Assembly (NCBI GenBank): GCA_037074705.1
Contig: CM073592.1
Location: 88,911,129 to 88,975,128 of the forward strand
Direction: 5' to 3'
DNA: 64,000 nt
From: Zhengitettix transpicula
Lineage: Eukaryota > Arthropoda > Insecta > Orthoptera > Tetrigidae
Shown here in pieces: positions 35,353 through 47,884 of the stretch. Position 1 is the first letter of the stretch. Each line of letters starts with the position of its first letter. The position numbers and the translations under genes are program-made. Below the pieces are notes generated by a model, which saw nothing but the letters and a program-made list of their open reading frames with translations, was not told the DNA's origin and did no database searches.

Positions 35353-36860
35353 ACTGAACAGGCTTTTCTAATTTGAACAATTTCCCATTTAATTTAACTT
35401 GTTTTGGATACAGAATCAGCGTTCAGTAATGGTATTGTAGCATTGTTAACTTGGGACCGTTACAAATTCTTATGTTGCGTGAAGCAGTTATTTTTAATTG
35501 TTCAAGTTTAAAGATTTTAATGCCACGATATGTTAGAAAATATGAGATTGGTTAAATCCTAAGAATCTTCTAGTAATCCTGATACTCTCAGCGTTAAAGG
35601 AGCGAGATCGTGCACGGCAAGTGCGCCATGACCAGTGCATTCTGTTATAAAAATAATTTCATAGTTTAGTTATCTAGTCCAAATTATGAACTTAAAATAC
35701 CAAATTCTAAAATTTGTCACCAAGCCGTGGGTTGTAAATGAGGGACTTACAACTACGTGAAACGAGTGTGTGTGCTGCTCTCGGCTCCGCCACAGTTCGC
35801 ACGAGGCGATTTATTCCATCCTGTTCGCTGCGATGAGTCCGAGGAAAATATATTTCAACTACGTTATTTTTGGGGGACAGGAAAAATCCCAGCCGCTGTG
35901 GTGTGGTGGTCAGAATCATTGCCTCCTATCCTGAAATCTACGCGTTATCCAGAACAGCCATTCCCGAACCACATCGAGGTGAACCGTTAACAATTCAAAT
36001 TTTCAACAAAAACTGTAAGTTTTACTTCGAAAGCTCTATTTTGAATTTAGAAAATCCCGACTCCGCAATACATGGATTAAAGAGCTGTCTCATGAATTTT
36101 AATAATAAACGTAAAACCGGAGAAATTGTAAAGTCATCTTCTAACGTCTATGGTAAATATCTATGAGTTTATTTGACCCAATGTCCTACACGTTTTTGCG
36201 CATATCGCGTGGTAAATTACCAAATTGTTTCATTTTCTGTCCATTGTCTCTGAGTTAGTGTCGTATACAGAAGGGAGAGTCCGAAAAAGCCACCACTCCA
36301 TGGAATAACCTATCCAAAAAATAAAAAAATACGTGCTGTTGTGCGAGAATCATGCTGTGTGACATGTGGCATCGTCCTGTGAAAACATTTTTCACCTCAA
36401 CGTTTGATAGTTTGACCTCCATGCATAAAACCATCGTATCGATAAAATTCTTTTATGATTTATATCGGTTGTTGAGTCGTCTGAATCTGCATAACAATTT
36501 GATAAACAGTAACGATCATGGCACTTGGAGAAGAGCGCCAACAATTTAAGAAATGTTGACAACGATGTCGTGTAACGAATGGATACTTGATTAGTAGATC
36601 GTTATATCTGGGACAAAATGAGAGTAATCTTTATCTGCAATGTATTGATTATTTATAGGATAAATTTAACCTGCGGCGTGAATGGAATTAAAATCGAATA
36701 TGACATTAGTAGAAATGTTTTTTTTATATCTACCGATTCAAAGATTTTTTTTAATGAGATCCAATCGCGATTTGTCCAATGTAATTTAAAAGATTTAGCT
36801 GACGAGATGAAATATTTTGCTTGATTCGTTTGAAAATTTATTTGAAGTATTTTACGGCAG
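35353..36860. other. Mixed spacer, no gene identified; possible tRNA-derived SINE scrap
   Basis: At 35893-35940 the sequence GCTGTGGTGTGGTGGTCAGA ... GCCTCCTATCC resembles the 5' half (A box) of a tRNA-derived SINE head, but no B box follows. Frames of 70-98 codons at 35707-36166 show no known domain. Confidence 0.3.
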
Positions 36861-36871
36861 GATGCGTTTTA

Positions 36872-36964
36872 ATGCGCAGCCTGTTAGTTGTGTTTGTGTG
36901 CGTCCTTGTTGACAGCCAGCTGTCTCCTGCTAGGCCCGAGGTCCGGCCAGGAGACCGCAACTGA
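36872..36964 (+). CDS. Possible small secreted-peptide first exon (30 codons)
   Basis: ATG at 36872, with an in-frame stop just upstream at 36842. The product begins MRSLLVVFVCVLVDSQLSPA: a charged residue, about 11 hydrophobic residues, then small and polar residues, as in a classical secretory signal peptide. It ends ARPEVRPGDRN before TGA. It lies in a GC-rich island (36860-37215) in an otherwise AT-rich region. TTTTACGGCAG just upstream could be a splice acceptor, and GAG|GTCCGG inside the frame a weak donor, so it might be an exon rather than a complete gene. I do not recognise the peptide. Chance is a real alternative. Confidence 0.2.
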   Translation: MRSLLVVFVCVLVDSQLSPARPEVRPGDRN

Positions 36965-37215
36965 TGCGGCTACTGCAGAAGTTGAGGAGGCGCCAACTGT
37001 TACCGCAAGGCAGTGGAATCCCCTATCCTCTATCCTCTCCAAGCTTCACGCTGCTCTGCGGTGCTAGCAAATACAGCGCCGCGACGCTGCGCGGGCGGCG
37101 TCTGCCAGTTCCGGAGTTTTCAAGTACCAAAGGGTCCTCTGTGCTCTGCTGCAAACTTTCGCAAGTATATCTCAAGTGGAAGCGACCAGTAAACGAACCT
37201 AAGCTGCCATAGATT
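36965..37215. other. GC-rich island, coding status unknown
   Basis: Continuation of the GC-rich island. An 82-codon plus frame at 36964-37212 is open, but composition alone could explain it. Confidence 0.3.
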
Positions 37216-38828
37216 TGTCAATGCTGATTTATCATCATCACTCATCCATGTACTATCTCTCAAGATTATTCTAGAATCTTGCTTTTACGATCCTGGAATT
37301 ATATGCCAAATAAGTAAACTGCTTTAAGCTGCTACCTCCAATTTGCCATAAACGAAAATAATTTTAAAGAAATTGAAAATCGAATAAGTGTAAGTTTGCA
37401 TGAAGGAACGCAAGAACCACGCGTATTTATCTTCTACTATCCACGATCGACAATTATTTGTGCGATATAAAGCCATACTTTGATTTTAAAGGCAATAACA
37501 GCCGTTGACGCAGCTAATAGATTACATTTCCGGGCGTTTCATTATCTTAATTGGAACCGAAGCGGCAGACCTTTACACAGATAATTAACCACCATTTTAT
37601 CAGAGTAATCGGGCATAATCTGTGAGAGTAGAAAGAACACAAGACCATGCAATAATCTATATGAATGTTTTCCTGTAAATTTATTTAATTAAGCTAATTT
37701 AGCATATCTTTACATTTATATCATAAATATACTTTTATATCGTAGATACGAAACTGACGTCATAATTTAATCATTTTTAATCAATATAATTGTTCGTGCG
37801 ATTTCAATTAAATTTTGTATTCTGATTTTATAGAAATTTTTCATCCGCCATATTGAGGCTAAATCTTTTAAGCTCGTAAAGGGGTACATGAATATTTTTC
37901 AAACGAAAGACGAGCCTCACGATTATGAGACGTTCAGGTCGGAGATGGACAAGCATCATCTTGGTCTCTACCAGAGAAGTATTCACTATTTAAGGAATAT
38001 TTCATATGATAGTCTTACTCCAGATGTAAAGAATAGTAATAACAAGAGTTTTTCTAATCGGTGAAAAATTATTCTACTGAAAGGCGCGTTTAACTTAATA
38101 CGAGTTTCTTTATCGTTCCCCTAATAATTAATTGTTTCTCGTTTCTACTGAAAAATTGTTGATAATGTTGTTCTTAAAACTACTTATTTGATAACGTTCT
38201 TAGTCTCTGTTGCTCTTTTCTACTCTTATCTTTTTTTGTTTCACGTACGGCCTGACGATTCTACGGAAGAGCAGATTCCTAGTCGATCTGTTTCGTGTAG
38301 TCACTTTTCCGTTGTTTGTGTTTCCTCCTACTGTCCGAGTCAGGTTTTGTGTTTATTCTCGAGTGCTGTGAAATTCCGTATTTTATGATAGATAATTCTT
38401 TAAATATTTATTTTTTACGTAGTGCGTATTGAATTTATTATAATACTTATATACTATTATGTCCTTAGCAACGTCAAAAACAGTTTAATGTTATTATTAT
38501 TATTACTATATTATGTTAGACAAGGAAATTTGTGTTCCCGATTTTTAGTTATTTTAACTTCTAATTGTTATTAATTTAGCATCCAATATTATATTGTAAT
38601 TATACGTAATGGCGTTTCCTATTTCGTCATACGAGGATAATAAATAAATCACATCCAAGTACTTGGATATGTTTTTTCTCGCTTTACAGTAAAGATTGTG
38701 TACGGTTTTCTTTCAAATACTTTGAGGCCATTTTAAATAACCATTACCGTTTGAGAAATATAATGGTTAAAATTCAAAATTCCCGAATTACTTTTATTTT
38801 TAAGGGGTATGTATTGGTATAAAAAGAA
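37216..38828. other. AT-rich stretch, no gene seen
   Basis: Only short frames; no repeat family recognised. Confidence 0.45.
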
Positions 38829-38841
38829 AATCTTGGATGTA

Positions 38842-39364
38842 TTTTTAGGGCAACAGGCTACATGAGGGTAATCCACGTTAGGCAACTCCCCTTTAATAGC
38901 ATAGGAAGGGATTTGAAAGGGGGGATGCGGAGGGGTAGAGGAAGTTAGCCAAGGGTTAACTAGGGCCCCAGGGCTATATTTTAAGGATCCTACCTGGCAT
39001 TCGCCTAATGAAATGCAGAGAAAACCCTAGAAAAACCTGCATCAGGTATGTCGGGCATTGTGTACTTGTCCCACGCCCTTCCGATAGCTGGGGAGTAGTT
39101 TTCTGTTGGAACGCAGCATTCCCTTCTCCGTGCCTCGACCAGTTTAGGAGGCAGCTGGCCGACTATTCCAATGGGAATAGCGAACAACTCTTACCGTATG
39201 CCCAACGTCTGTGGCCACGGAACATACACCTCTCAAAACAGGCCGAGGTGCCTCGGATTGTGGGAAGGTAGCCCTTTCGTATTTCTCCTACAAGGTTCTG
39301 CCTGCGAGAGAACATCCCTCGCAGGTATTGCCTGCGAGAGAATAGCCCTCGCAGACCACACAGG
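38842..39364 (-). repeat. Family A SINE-like retroposon, copy 11 (type copy for target duplication)
   Basis: A complete insertion. The T-run and AGGGCAACAGGCTACATG tail are on the left and the two head palindromes (CCTGCGAGAGAACATCCCTC, CCTGCGAGAGAATAGCCCTC) on the right. It is bounded by the exact 13-bp duplication AATCTTGGATGTA at 38829-38841 and 39365-39377. Because both ends and the duplication are present, this copy defines the unit as about 520 bp with an A-tail. That makes it a retroposon rather than half of a fold-back transposon. Confidence 0.92.
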
Positions 39365-39377
39365 AATCTTGGATGTA

Positions 39378-41103
39378 AAATAGACAAGAAAATAAATTTA
39401 ATATATTCTTATATTGAAGGCCGAGAAGAGACAAAAATTATTATCTATAAGAAGTTGTAGGTAGCCCTTTAGGAAAGATAGACAAAAGTCGAATATTATA
39501 TTTGTGGTCAAGCGTGCACAAAATTTAATTTCCGTATGAAGGCCGAACACGCAGATAGTAAATCATAATCCACTCATTTCTGTCATTTCCTGAATAGTGT
39601 TCCAGAGGTGTTCCTCTAACCGGGGTTAAATTATGAAAGAAACACGGCATAATTGACCGAATCAGTAGAACTACACCTAATAATGTAAAATCAATATAAA
39701 TTTTTGGACTCGATTTTTGCTGTTTATAATTACATAAAATTATATTTAAAGGTTATTGAAAATTATTTGGATATCCAGCGACTAAATTAATCATGGTAAA
39801 GCTGATTTTTTTATATTATATATTAATGATCTATTCATGATATTGCCATAAGAGACCTGATACTCTTTGCTGAATATAATTAAAACTAAAAGTCGGATTG
39901 AGACAATACAAATAGCGAAATAAAACCAGAGATTGGTGGCTAAATGGACATTTAACAACATTAGAATACATTTTTTTACAACAAAGTTTGTTTTCCACTT
40001 GTATATAGTTTCAAAATGGATTTAAATATTGAAAATAGTGTACAGAGATAAAATAGGTCTTTTTTTGCGTAGATATTTTAGCATAGATATTGGTTTTAAT
40101 CTTAAATATGTTTATCAAATTGCAAGTAACTGTACATTATTAATTATCATGATTATTATTATTTTGTTCAATTTTTATGTTAAACGTACTTTTATTTTTT
40201 ACGTTTTGATTCTCGAAACAAATTGTATAGTTGGCGTCGAGGCACTTAATATTCCTTAAACCCACCGTTTGATAGACAAAATCATAAAATTTAAATTTAG
40301 TTAAAAAAATTAACCTATTCCTCTGAAATAATATAGGAAACAATGACGTTATATTAAGAAATAGGCATTAAACTTATAATAATTAATAAAATTTACGGAA
40401 TCAACAAATACATGAAAATGTTTAAATCTCTAACAAAAAATGTCACGACCGACTGTTAAAAAAAATATGAAAAATTATGTATTTATTAAGCATAATTTTT
40501 TATTTAGTAGAGAGTAGGAAATTGAATGTAAATATTAATTTGAAACTAGTTAATAAGTCAACGTCGTCAAAGACATTATATTTTCACCATCAGTTATTTT
40601 CAATATCCATGTCTCATGGATGTCATTGTGTTATGTCACTGTCTAAAAACGAATCAAACGTTGATATTGAATTATTAAAGAATATAGATAGAAAGCTTTC
40701 ACTACGTACATGTCGTAAAGGCCACAGTTACGTTGAATTAAAGTTTCAACTTTCTATATCCAATTCTTGAATTTATATTTTGATCAACTTACAAATAAAA
40801 TCCGTTATACATATGAGATTTTAAAATATTTGGCCTTGTATGAATTTTGGTAGGTGAGCCAGCATCGGATCTAAGGGATGAAGATATTTCGCATCAGGGA
40901 TAGCTCAGATGGTGAAGCTTCCGCCCTAATATTTTTATTATTATTTTGATCCTTAGTTTTTACAATTCAATATTTTTCTTACTTCTTAAAAATTAACAAT
41001 TGGAGTATTGTGAACGGACATTATTATTAATATTGTATTGAGTGTAATAGTGCGCGTGCATGTATGACACCAGAGAAGTGTAAATTTATATGTTTAATGT
41101 ATG

Positions 41104-41108
<5 letters not shown>
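39378..41108. other. AT-rich stretch with a tRNA-like A-box scrap, no gene seen
   Basis: GGGATAGCTCAGATGGTGAA followed by GCTTCCGCCC at 40897 resembles a tRNA-type A box at the head of a SINE, but no body or B box follows. A 97-codon frame at 40477-40770 is not recognised. Confidence 0.35.

Positions 41109-41194
<86 letters not shown>
41109..41194. repeat. (TA)n(TG)n compound microsatellite
   Basis: About 41 bp of TA followed by about 45 bp of TG. Confidence 0.95.
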
Positions 41195-41198
<4 letters not shown>

Positions 41199-41459
41199 TT
41201 CAGAAAAGATTAAAGTGTAGACTAGCATTAAAAATTCCTTAATTATTAAGTACTTGATTGTCTGCCTTTATAGGGCTGTACCAAAATCAAGACTGGTATG
41301 ATGATACTGCAAGCCATACATAATTAAATAAAATAGTTTTTCTTCATCTTTTAATTTTTTCTCTGTTTACAACTTTTCATAACTCTAGATCTCTTAATTT
41401 CTGGAATACTCTACAATATAAACTTCTATATATATAGATATATATACATATATATATAT

Positions 41460-42670
41460 TGTAGTAATTGGTAATTAAGGCATTGTTCTAATTGAAAAGT
41501 TGAATTGTAGAGGACTCATTATTCGTGGATATAGCGGACGCCGCAACAAACCGGCAATGCAAAAAAAGTATTGTTGATCGGTCGAGAAGGTTTTACGCGC
41601 TCAAAATTTACGAGCCGAACGAACAGTTGGGCAAGGGACAGCAAGTAGAACAGAGTAAAAGAACGAACAGTTGGGCAGCGGACAGCAAGTAGAACAGAGT
41701 AAAAGAACGAACAGTTGGGCAACGGACAGCAAGTAGAACAGAGTAAAAGAACGAACAATTGGGCAACGGACAGCAAGTAGAACAGAGTAAAAGAACGAAC
41801 AGTTGGGCAACGGACAGCAAGTAGAACAGAGTAAAAGAACGAACAGTTGGGCAGTAAACGACGAGATGTACAGATTAAAATTCTAATTCTCGAAAACCTG
41901 AACAATCTTTGTCAGTCAGCAGTGAAGACTGAAAGGTCTAATTTAAAGAACGAGAAAGTGTTCCAGTAACCTGTACGCTGTTATATCAAAAATGCAGAAA
42001 CTAAACTAGTCTTCAGTCAACAGACAAAACCAATGAGGTGCATTTTCAACAAAAATCCACGAGATCTACAAATTCAGGTTGCAGTAAATCATCGAGAATC
42101 GAAAAATTTATTTTAAACCAACTAACAAACTACGCTAATTAGAGTCTGTGAACATTTAGAGTCTGTGAGTACTTAGAATCAGTGATATCCCCAAAATTGT
42201 GCACGAAAAGTTAAAATGAGACCTGGGCTGCCGTAAGTAGAAAGAAAACTTTAAAATCATTGTAAACCACGTTTAAAAGATAAACGTCAGATCGTTCTTT
42301 AATTATCGATAAAATGAGATCTTTAATTATTCAGATAATTCTTTATTTCTTGATAAAAATTGAAATTGTTTAAATTCAATCTTTGGTATTATTTCTTCAG
42401 CAACAAATTTCGTCTATGCTCATATGCATTGATTCCCATATTAAGTAAATGTATTTTTTGTGATTTTAATTATATAAATTCTGCCGTTATCAAACCCAGT
42501 TCAAGACCCTGAGATCCCAAATATTTTGTGATTTGAATACTTGTATTAAAATTGTTAATAAATCTTGTTTAATAGTTTTCACCTAATAGTAATCATTTAA
42601 AAACGCCACATAATTCATATCATGATTTATTGTCAAAAGATAACAAAAGCTATGTATAGAAATTATTACA
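41460..42670 (+). mobile_element. Family B solo-LTR-like element B7 with internal tandem array
   Basis: About 1.21 kb, TGTAGTAATTGG...GAAATTATTACA. It is closest to B9 (shared GTAGAGGACTCATTATT, GCGGACGCCGCAACAAACCG, GACCTGGGC-GCCGTAAGTAG, CAAACCCAGTTCAAGACCCT, and AATAAATCTTGTTTAATA as the likely polyadenylation signal). The extra length relative to B9 is largely the 44-bp tandem array at 41617-41853. Confidence 0.7.
41617..41853 (+). repeat. 44-bp tandem array inside LTR B7
   Basis: Five full units starting at 41617, 41661, 41705, 41749 and 41793, plus a partial unit at 41837. Each starts GAACGAACAGTTGGGCAACG and contains GACAGCAAGTAGAACAGAGT. Units are nearly identical. Because 44 is not a multiple of three, the overlapping open frames on the minus strand are artefacts of the array. 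Confidence 0.93.
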
Positions 42671-42686
42671 ATATATATTTATTTAT

Positions 42687-43654
42687 TGTAATAAATAACT
42701 ATTTGACGATTAATTAATTTTGTCCCACGCTGTGGTAGCCATTAAACGTAATTATGAAAAGGTTAATTAAATTAAAGGAATGTCAAAAGTATTAACAAAA
42801 AATAATCAATTTGTGGCTTCCAAAAATTACAAACAATTACATTCAAAATTTAATATCTCTTATCTCAGGTCCTTTACTGGGTTTGATAATTAACAGAGTA
42901 AATGATTTAATGATCTGATTAACAATTCAATTTAAAATTTACCTAAAACATTAAGTCGATAAATGAAAGAAAGATAAATGAAAAGTGAACGAAATCTGAC
43001 TTTTTCCTTTTAGTTACTGTTTACAAATTATTATCAAAGTTCTGGTTACTTACGTAATGTATTACTGGTACCAGCATTCTTTTGTTGCTTCAAAAGTACA
43101 CAATAATGCAAATTTTTATTACACTGATTCTAAATTTCCTCACAGATTCTACACATATGAAGTCGAAATGCAGCTCCCAGGAAAATCGGATGATCCTCTC
43201 CAAATTGGTCAGCTATCGGATGTCGTTTTCCCTCAACGCGAAATTGTTCAAGTTCTTTATAATGAAGTAACCATTGCTTCACCGTTGGCTAGTTGTTAGA
43301 ACATCCGCCTGTCCAACTATCTGATTGCTTACAGGGACTTACGATTTTCAGATTATAGTCTTTTACTGTTTCATTTATCTATTTGGACCGAACTGCTATG
43401 TATCTCGGTGAAGATTTGTTTTTAATGGCTCTCCTCTCGTGGCTGACCGTAGAATTTTCTCTTTTGCTCCTCGCCGTAGACTGAAAACTAACTATACTTT
43501 TGCGCGCGTAGTCGCCATTCCGCCTCCTCAACAAAGAAACAGAACTCGCCGCTCATTGTTGCTTTCCTCGCTCATGCCGCTTACAATTCATTTATTCGCT
43601 AACAATTTAAATTATTTTAAATCAATTAATGGCTTAATTAACTATTGCTACCTT

Positions 43655-43657
<3 letters not shown>
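42687..43657 (-). mobile_element. Family B solo-LTR-like element B8
   Basis: About 970 bp facing B7 tail to tail across a short TA-rich spacer. It is closest to B2, without the tRNA-Lys insert. The PBS-like block TGTCCCACGCTGTGGTAGCC lies at 42721-42740. The right end (CCTTACA) runs into a (CA)n(TA)n tract. The open frame at 43057-43299 is a by-product of the LTR. Confidence 0.65.

Positions 43658-43707
<50 letters not shown>
43655..43707. repeat. (CA)n(TA)n microsatellite
   Basis: A CA run followed by TA and TTTATA repeats. Confidence 0.9.
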
Positions 43708-45401
43708 GTAACAAAATTGAATACGCAATAAATTTCCAGCGAAAGCATTGTGTTCTTTAAACATAAAATCCTTTATTTTACAATACACATGTTCATGTGC
43801 ATCTTTACGTTCCTAAAATGACGTGTGACATTATTAAAAATTATTCAGCACAGTTTAATGATCAACCAGAGTTTTCATTTTTCCCTTTTTTGGAACATAA
43901 CGGAAGGTGTGTGTTTATATAACGTTCCTGTTATATTACAGGTTTCCTCTTTATCACAGAAAATCCTCTACGTCGGGATCGAAAGCTTGGAACGCAGGTT
44001 ATCCTGACAGTAAAAACTTTACAATTCACCTCAGTCCAGTTGTTCCGATGCTGAAAAATTGTTCTGCCAGCGCAGCTAAGCGTCATGCATGGGCTCACGC
44101 AAACGGGACGGCAATGAATTTCTGCGGACAGAACGTGGTTGAAAAAGGAGTGTCCCTCAATGGAACCATTCATTCGCGGAGAAACCCATCAGCGCCGACT
44201 CGTGTCTATTAGAATAAATAACACGAGGAGGGAAAAGAATTTCACGTTTGTGTGCAGATGGGAGTAAGTTATCAGGTTCGTTTGCTGAGTGTAACTCCCG
44301 CTTATCCGGTAATGCTCGCCAAGCCGAGCTTATAGGCACACATAAAATACACGGACGGGTTAGACTTTTATTCAATCTTTTAGAGGCGCCCAAAAATCTT
44401 GCTTTCCCAGTATTTTTCGAATTGTCAAACTGAAGTTTTTACAGTTCTCTACATTTCTAAAATCCTTTATTTCACCGATCGTTGAGCGATGATAAATACA
44501 CTTAAAATATTTATACCTCCGGTTTTTAGACACTTAATTTGTAAGTATCGATAATTCCACGAATTTATTTGTACGTAAAGTTACGGATTCGAAAACTTGC
44601 GTATTTACAGTAGATTTTTTTCCCGGAAAATTATAAATGATAATTGCAACATTCTAATTTTATTACGTAACTCAAGACTTCAGTCCCCCTTCATCACCGT
44701 TTTATGTCGTTCACAGAATTTGCACACTCCTGAATAGTTTTGTTAAGAAACTGATAGTCTGTCATATACAAAAGAAATGGTAGTAAATATTCACACATTT
44801 TGCTCAATAATTTTTCTTCTAAGTTCACTATCAATAGGAAATAATTAACTGTTAATTAATCTCTGTTAAAATAATAAAATATGTCATATAGATTTTATAA
44901 TTTTCTTTAATATTTCGGTTTACCACGCACACTAGTGTAAAATTCTTCTTTATTTGGGGACGGTTCATATTAAATGCAAACTGTGGTAACCGGTTTTTAG
45001 GGGCCCCACCAGATCACGTGGGCTGATCTGAATATTTTCATTGGTTCTTGGTCTTATAACAAGTGGTTTGCCCTCGGGAGAGAGTTTTTCTCTCAATCTC
45101 TGGAGCCACTTATTAAATTAGTCTTTCAACTGCCACCTTTGGGGTTGAAAGGGCTCCAGAGCACTCTCTGCTCAGCCTTGCTTTTTCGATATTAAACTAT
45201 ATATTTATCTTCTGATTTTTTTTCATGTCCCTTGACGGTACTGAGATTCCAAAAACCCCACGTTATTGACTTTCCTATTTTCGTATCCTAGAAGTCTTCT
45301 TATCGACACTGAATTTTAGTTCAGGCTGAATAGGATTATGTTGGAGGAAAATCCAAAGATGTCTCCAATTCAGCCTGTACCCAAATTTATTGATATCCAT
45401 C
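43708..45401. other. Spacer, no gene identified
   Basis: Frames of 60-101 codons at 43907-44433 overlap on both strands and show no known domain. A hairpin-forming pair CAGGCTGAAT / ATTCAGCCTG lies at about 45324 and 45370. Confidence 0.4.
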
Positions 45402-45608
45402 TTTTTTTTTTAGGGCAACAGGCTAATCCATTTTGGGCAACTCCCCTTTAATAGCATAGAAAGGGGAGATGCGGAAGGGTAGAAGAAGGTAGCCAAGGGT
45501 TACTAGGGCACCCGGGCTATAGTTTAAGGATCCTACCCGGCATTCGCCAAAAGAAATACAGGGCAAACCCTAGAAAAACCTACATCAGGTAGGTCGGGCA
45601 TTGGGTAC
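45402..45608 (-). repeat. Family A SINE-like retroposon, copy 12 (5' truncated)
   Basis: T-run 45402-45411, AGGGCAACAGGCTAATCC (with a short internal deletion), then the tail-proximal block as far as GGTCGGGCATTGGGTAC. The central block and head are missing. Confidence 0.82.
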
Positions 45609-45744
45609 TAATCCAGAGCTTCTCAACTCAATCCAGTAACTTAAATATTTTATCAAATTTTAAATACTGCCACATTTAAATGGAGAATATTATTTAAGCA
45701 ATAACTTCAACTATGTTAGAGACAACTCAATACAACTTCAACAA

Positions 45745-46215
45745 CTGTACATGGATTTACTATGGATCCCGGCACACAAGAATATCAAAGGTAAAGAAGA
45801 GGCATACAACCTCGCCAAACATGCTCACATACATCAACCCTAATAAACAACATCTACACAAGGACGAGTGGAAAATGTCCTGAGACAAACTGGAAGAAAC
45901 CGTGAGTATATGGGCAATAGAAAACATAAAAGAACTGAACACTTCCAAAACCCTTTCTAGAAGACAACAGGTGGTGTTTATCCGCGTCAGAATCTCTCAC
46001 ACCGATTTAACCTATACCTTTCTTTTGCAGCAGACCTCCGCCAACTTGCCATAACTATAACAATAATTAATCACATAATATTTGAATGCACCTGTTACAA
46101 CAAGCAAAGAGGTCAAAACCCCGGAGAAACTACCACCATAAAAGAACTGAGTTCATCAAAGGAAACCACACTTAAAACCCTAAACTATTTAACCCAAATT
46201 AATGTATTTGACAAA
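45745..46215 (+). pseudogene. I/Jockey-type LINE RNase H and C-terminal relic
   Basis: 45745-45846 reads LYMDLLWIPAHKNIKGKEEA then YNLAKHAHIH, the C-terminal part of the LINE RNase H domain (WxPxHxxIxGxExAD). The final catalytic Asp is replaced by Tyr. At about 45985-46050 the frame reads RVRISHTDLTYTFLLQQTSA, matching the RxRxxHTxLTHxxLL segment. After a frameshift, TITIINHIIFECTCYNKQR matches the HIL-x-C-P-x-Y knuckle end. Several stops and at least one frameshift make this a dead fragment. It is a different copy from 6440-6760. Confidence 0.75.
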
Positions 46216-47884
46216 ATATAAAACGTATTGAATTTATATTACGAACATGCAACAATTTATGATAATATCATTGTCCTTAATAACGTTTTATTATAGTTGA
46301 AGCGACCTTAAATAAAGTAAACAAAATATTATTGATTTTGACAATTGAGTCTTGAATGTGTATCCAGCGTTTTAAGTATATTTGTTATATCGATGATATG
46401 TGCAGTTTGAATGTGTTGTAGTAGACTGGCAGCGAAAAACATAATGTACAATACTATTATTAAGTTGAAAAAATCGTGTTTTTTTCGATAAGGGTCGTGT
46501 AGGGTTAATGGAGTTTACACTCTCCTCCACAGATGTCAATTGTTCGTTATATACTATAACTAATATTATATAATATGCATAATATATATACCGAAATAAT
46601 AAAATATTTATTTTTAAAATGTAAATTTCGTTTATATTTAAGACATATTACGGAATTTATTTTTCACCCACGAAAGTCAAAATAAAAATTTACCGTTCAT
46701 ATATTTTCTAATAAACGGTCCTGTAAAAATGATGCTCTGAATGAACGTTAATAAATATTTAATATTTTCATGGGAGCATTCTTCTTTGTATTCCCTGCGC
46801 TGCATTTGTAATTACATGACAAGATATAAACTGCCGAGCCTTCTGTGTGCTCGGATATATCAAAGTGTAGGCAATATCTAATTCTCTGTCTGGAATAAAA
46901 AATGTTTGGTGTGATTCCAATATACAGCGCTCCCGCTGTACGACCTGGAATTGCGCTGCCACCCGCTGGGGCTTATATCTTAGCGGGATTGAGTTCCGAT
47001 GCGATGCGACTCGATTCTTTGCTCTGCTGCCCTTATCTCGTCTAGAACAAACAGAGGAGGTCTAAACACACAGAAATGTATACCAGTTCTCTAGGGTGTC
47101 TGCAAGGTTAAATTTACGTTCATTCTTTTGTTTCGTTTAGCTTTGTTCTATGAATACGATCTTAGGAACAAAACACTACAATGGTAGCTTTCTTTCATTA
47201 TTTAATTCTTCATCAAGTAAAAATTACCATTTATATATATAATTATCTAAAATTTGGTTTTTATGATGAATATAATTACTTATTATATGTACATTGGTTT
47301 TGAAATTTGTTGATAATGGGTTTGAGATAATAGAGAAAAAGTTTAATGGATGATCCATTTTCCAGACGCTGATTAGAGTTTACACTCGAGACGGAACACT
47401 CCTTAACGAAATAAACCTAATAAATTCAGGGTATTACAGAGAGTCTTAAATAGGGGCAGTCGCACCTAACAAAATTATTATATCAACAAGTTTATTTTAT
47501 ATTCTTAAACATTGATTATTTATTGCTCTTAAATTCGTAATTGCCTTTAATTGTGGACTACGAAACTTTTGTTGATGGGAATTATATTGTTTTAATAAAA
47601 TATCAAGTATTAGTATGTAAGTAATATTCGGTTAGGTACGAATGGTGTGTTATTTATTTGAGAAAAGGCCAGTCTCTCAGATGTTAAAACTCGAGACTGC
47701 CGCCTCCCTTAGCCGGGCTGAACCGAGTTGATCCATATATTTAAGGGTTATAGAGCCGTGTGTCTACGTTCAGAACTGACTTTTCTTACTTCCTGAAGAC
47801 GAAGAGAAGTTAAGTTTTCTCATATTACTTTGTCAAATTTACGTTCTCACAGACTGCTATTACTTCCTCTTTCTTGCCACCCTT
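46216..47884. other. AT-rich stretch, no gene seen
   Basis: A GC-richer patch at 46880-47080 has no identifiable content; the rest is AT-rich. Confidence 0.4.

Noticed and set aside
40897..40926. tRNA gene or intact tRNA-derived SINE
   Set aside because: Only an A-box-like GGGATAGCTCAGATGGTGAA is seen; no B box or cloverleaf can be formed with the following AT-rich sequence.
41617..41853. CRISPR-like array
   Set aside because: Units are contiguous 44-bp tandem copies without unique spacers, inside an LTR of a eukaryotic genome.
41519..41905. 128-codon minus-strand open frame and overlapping frames rich in Cys, Ser, Phe and Leu
   Set aside because: Produced by the 44-bp tandem array being free of stops in several frames.
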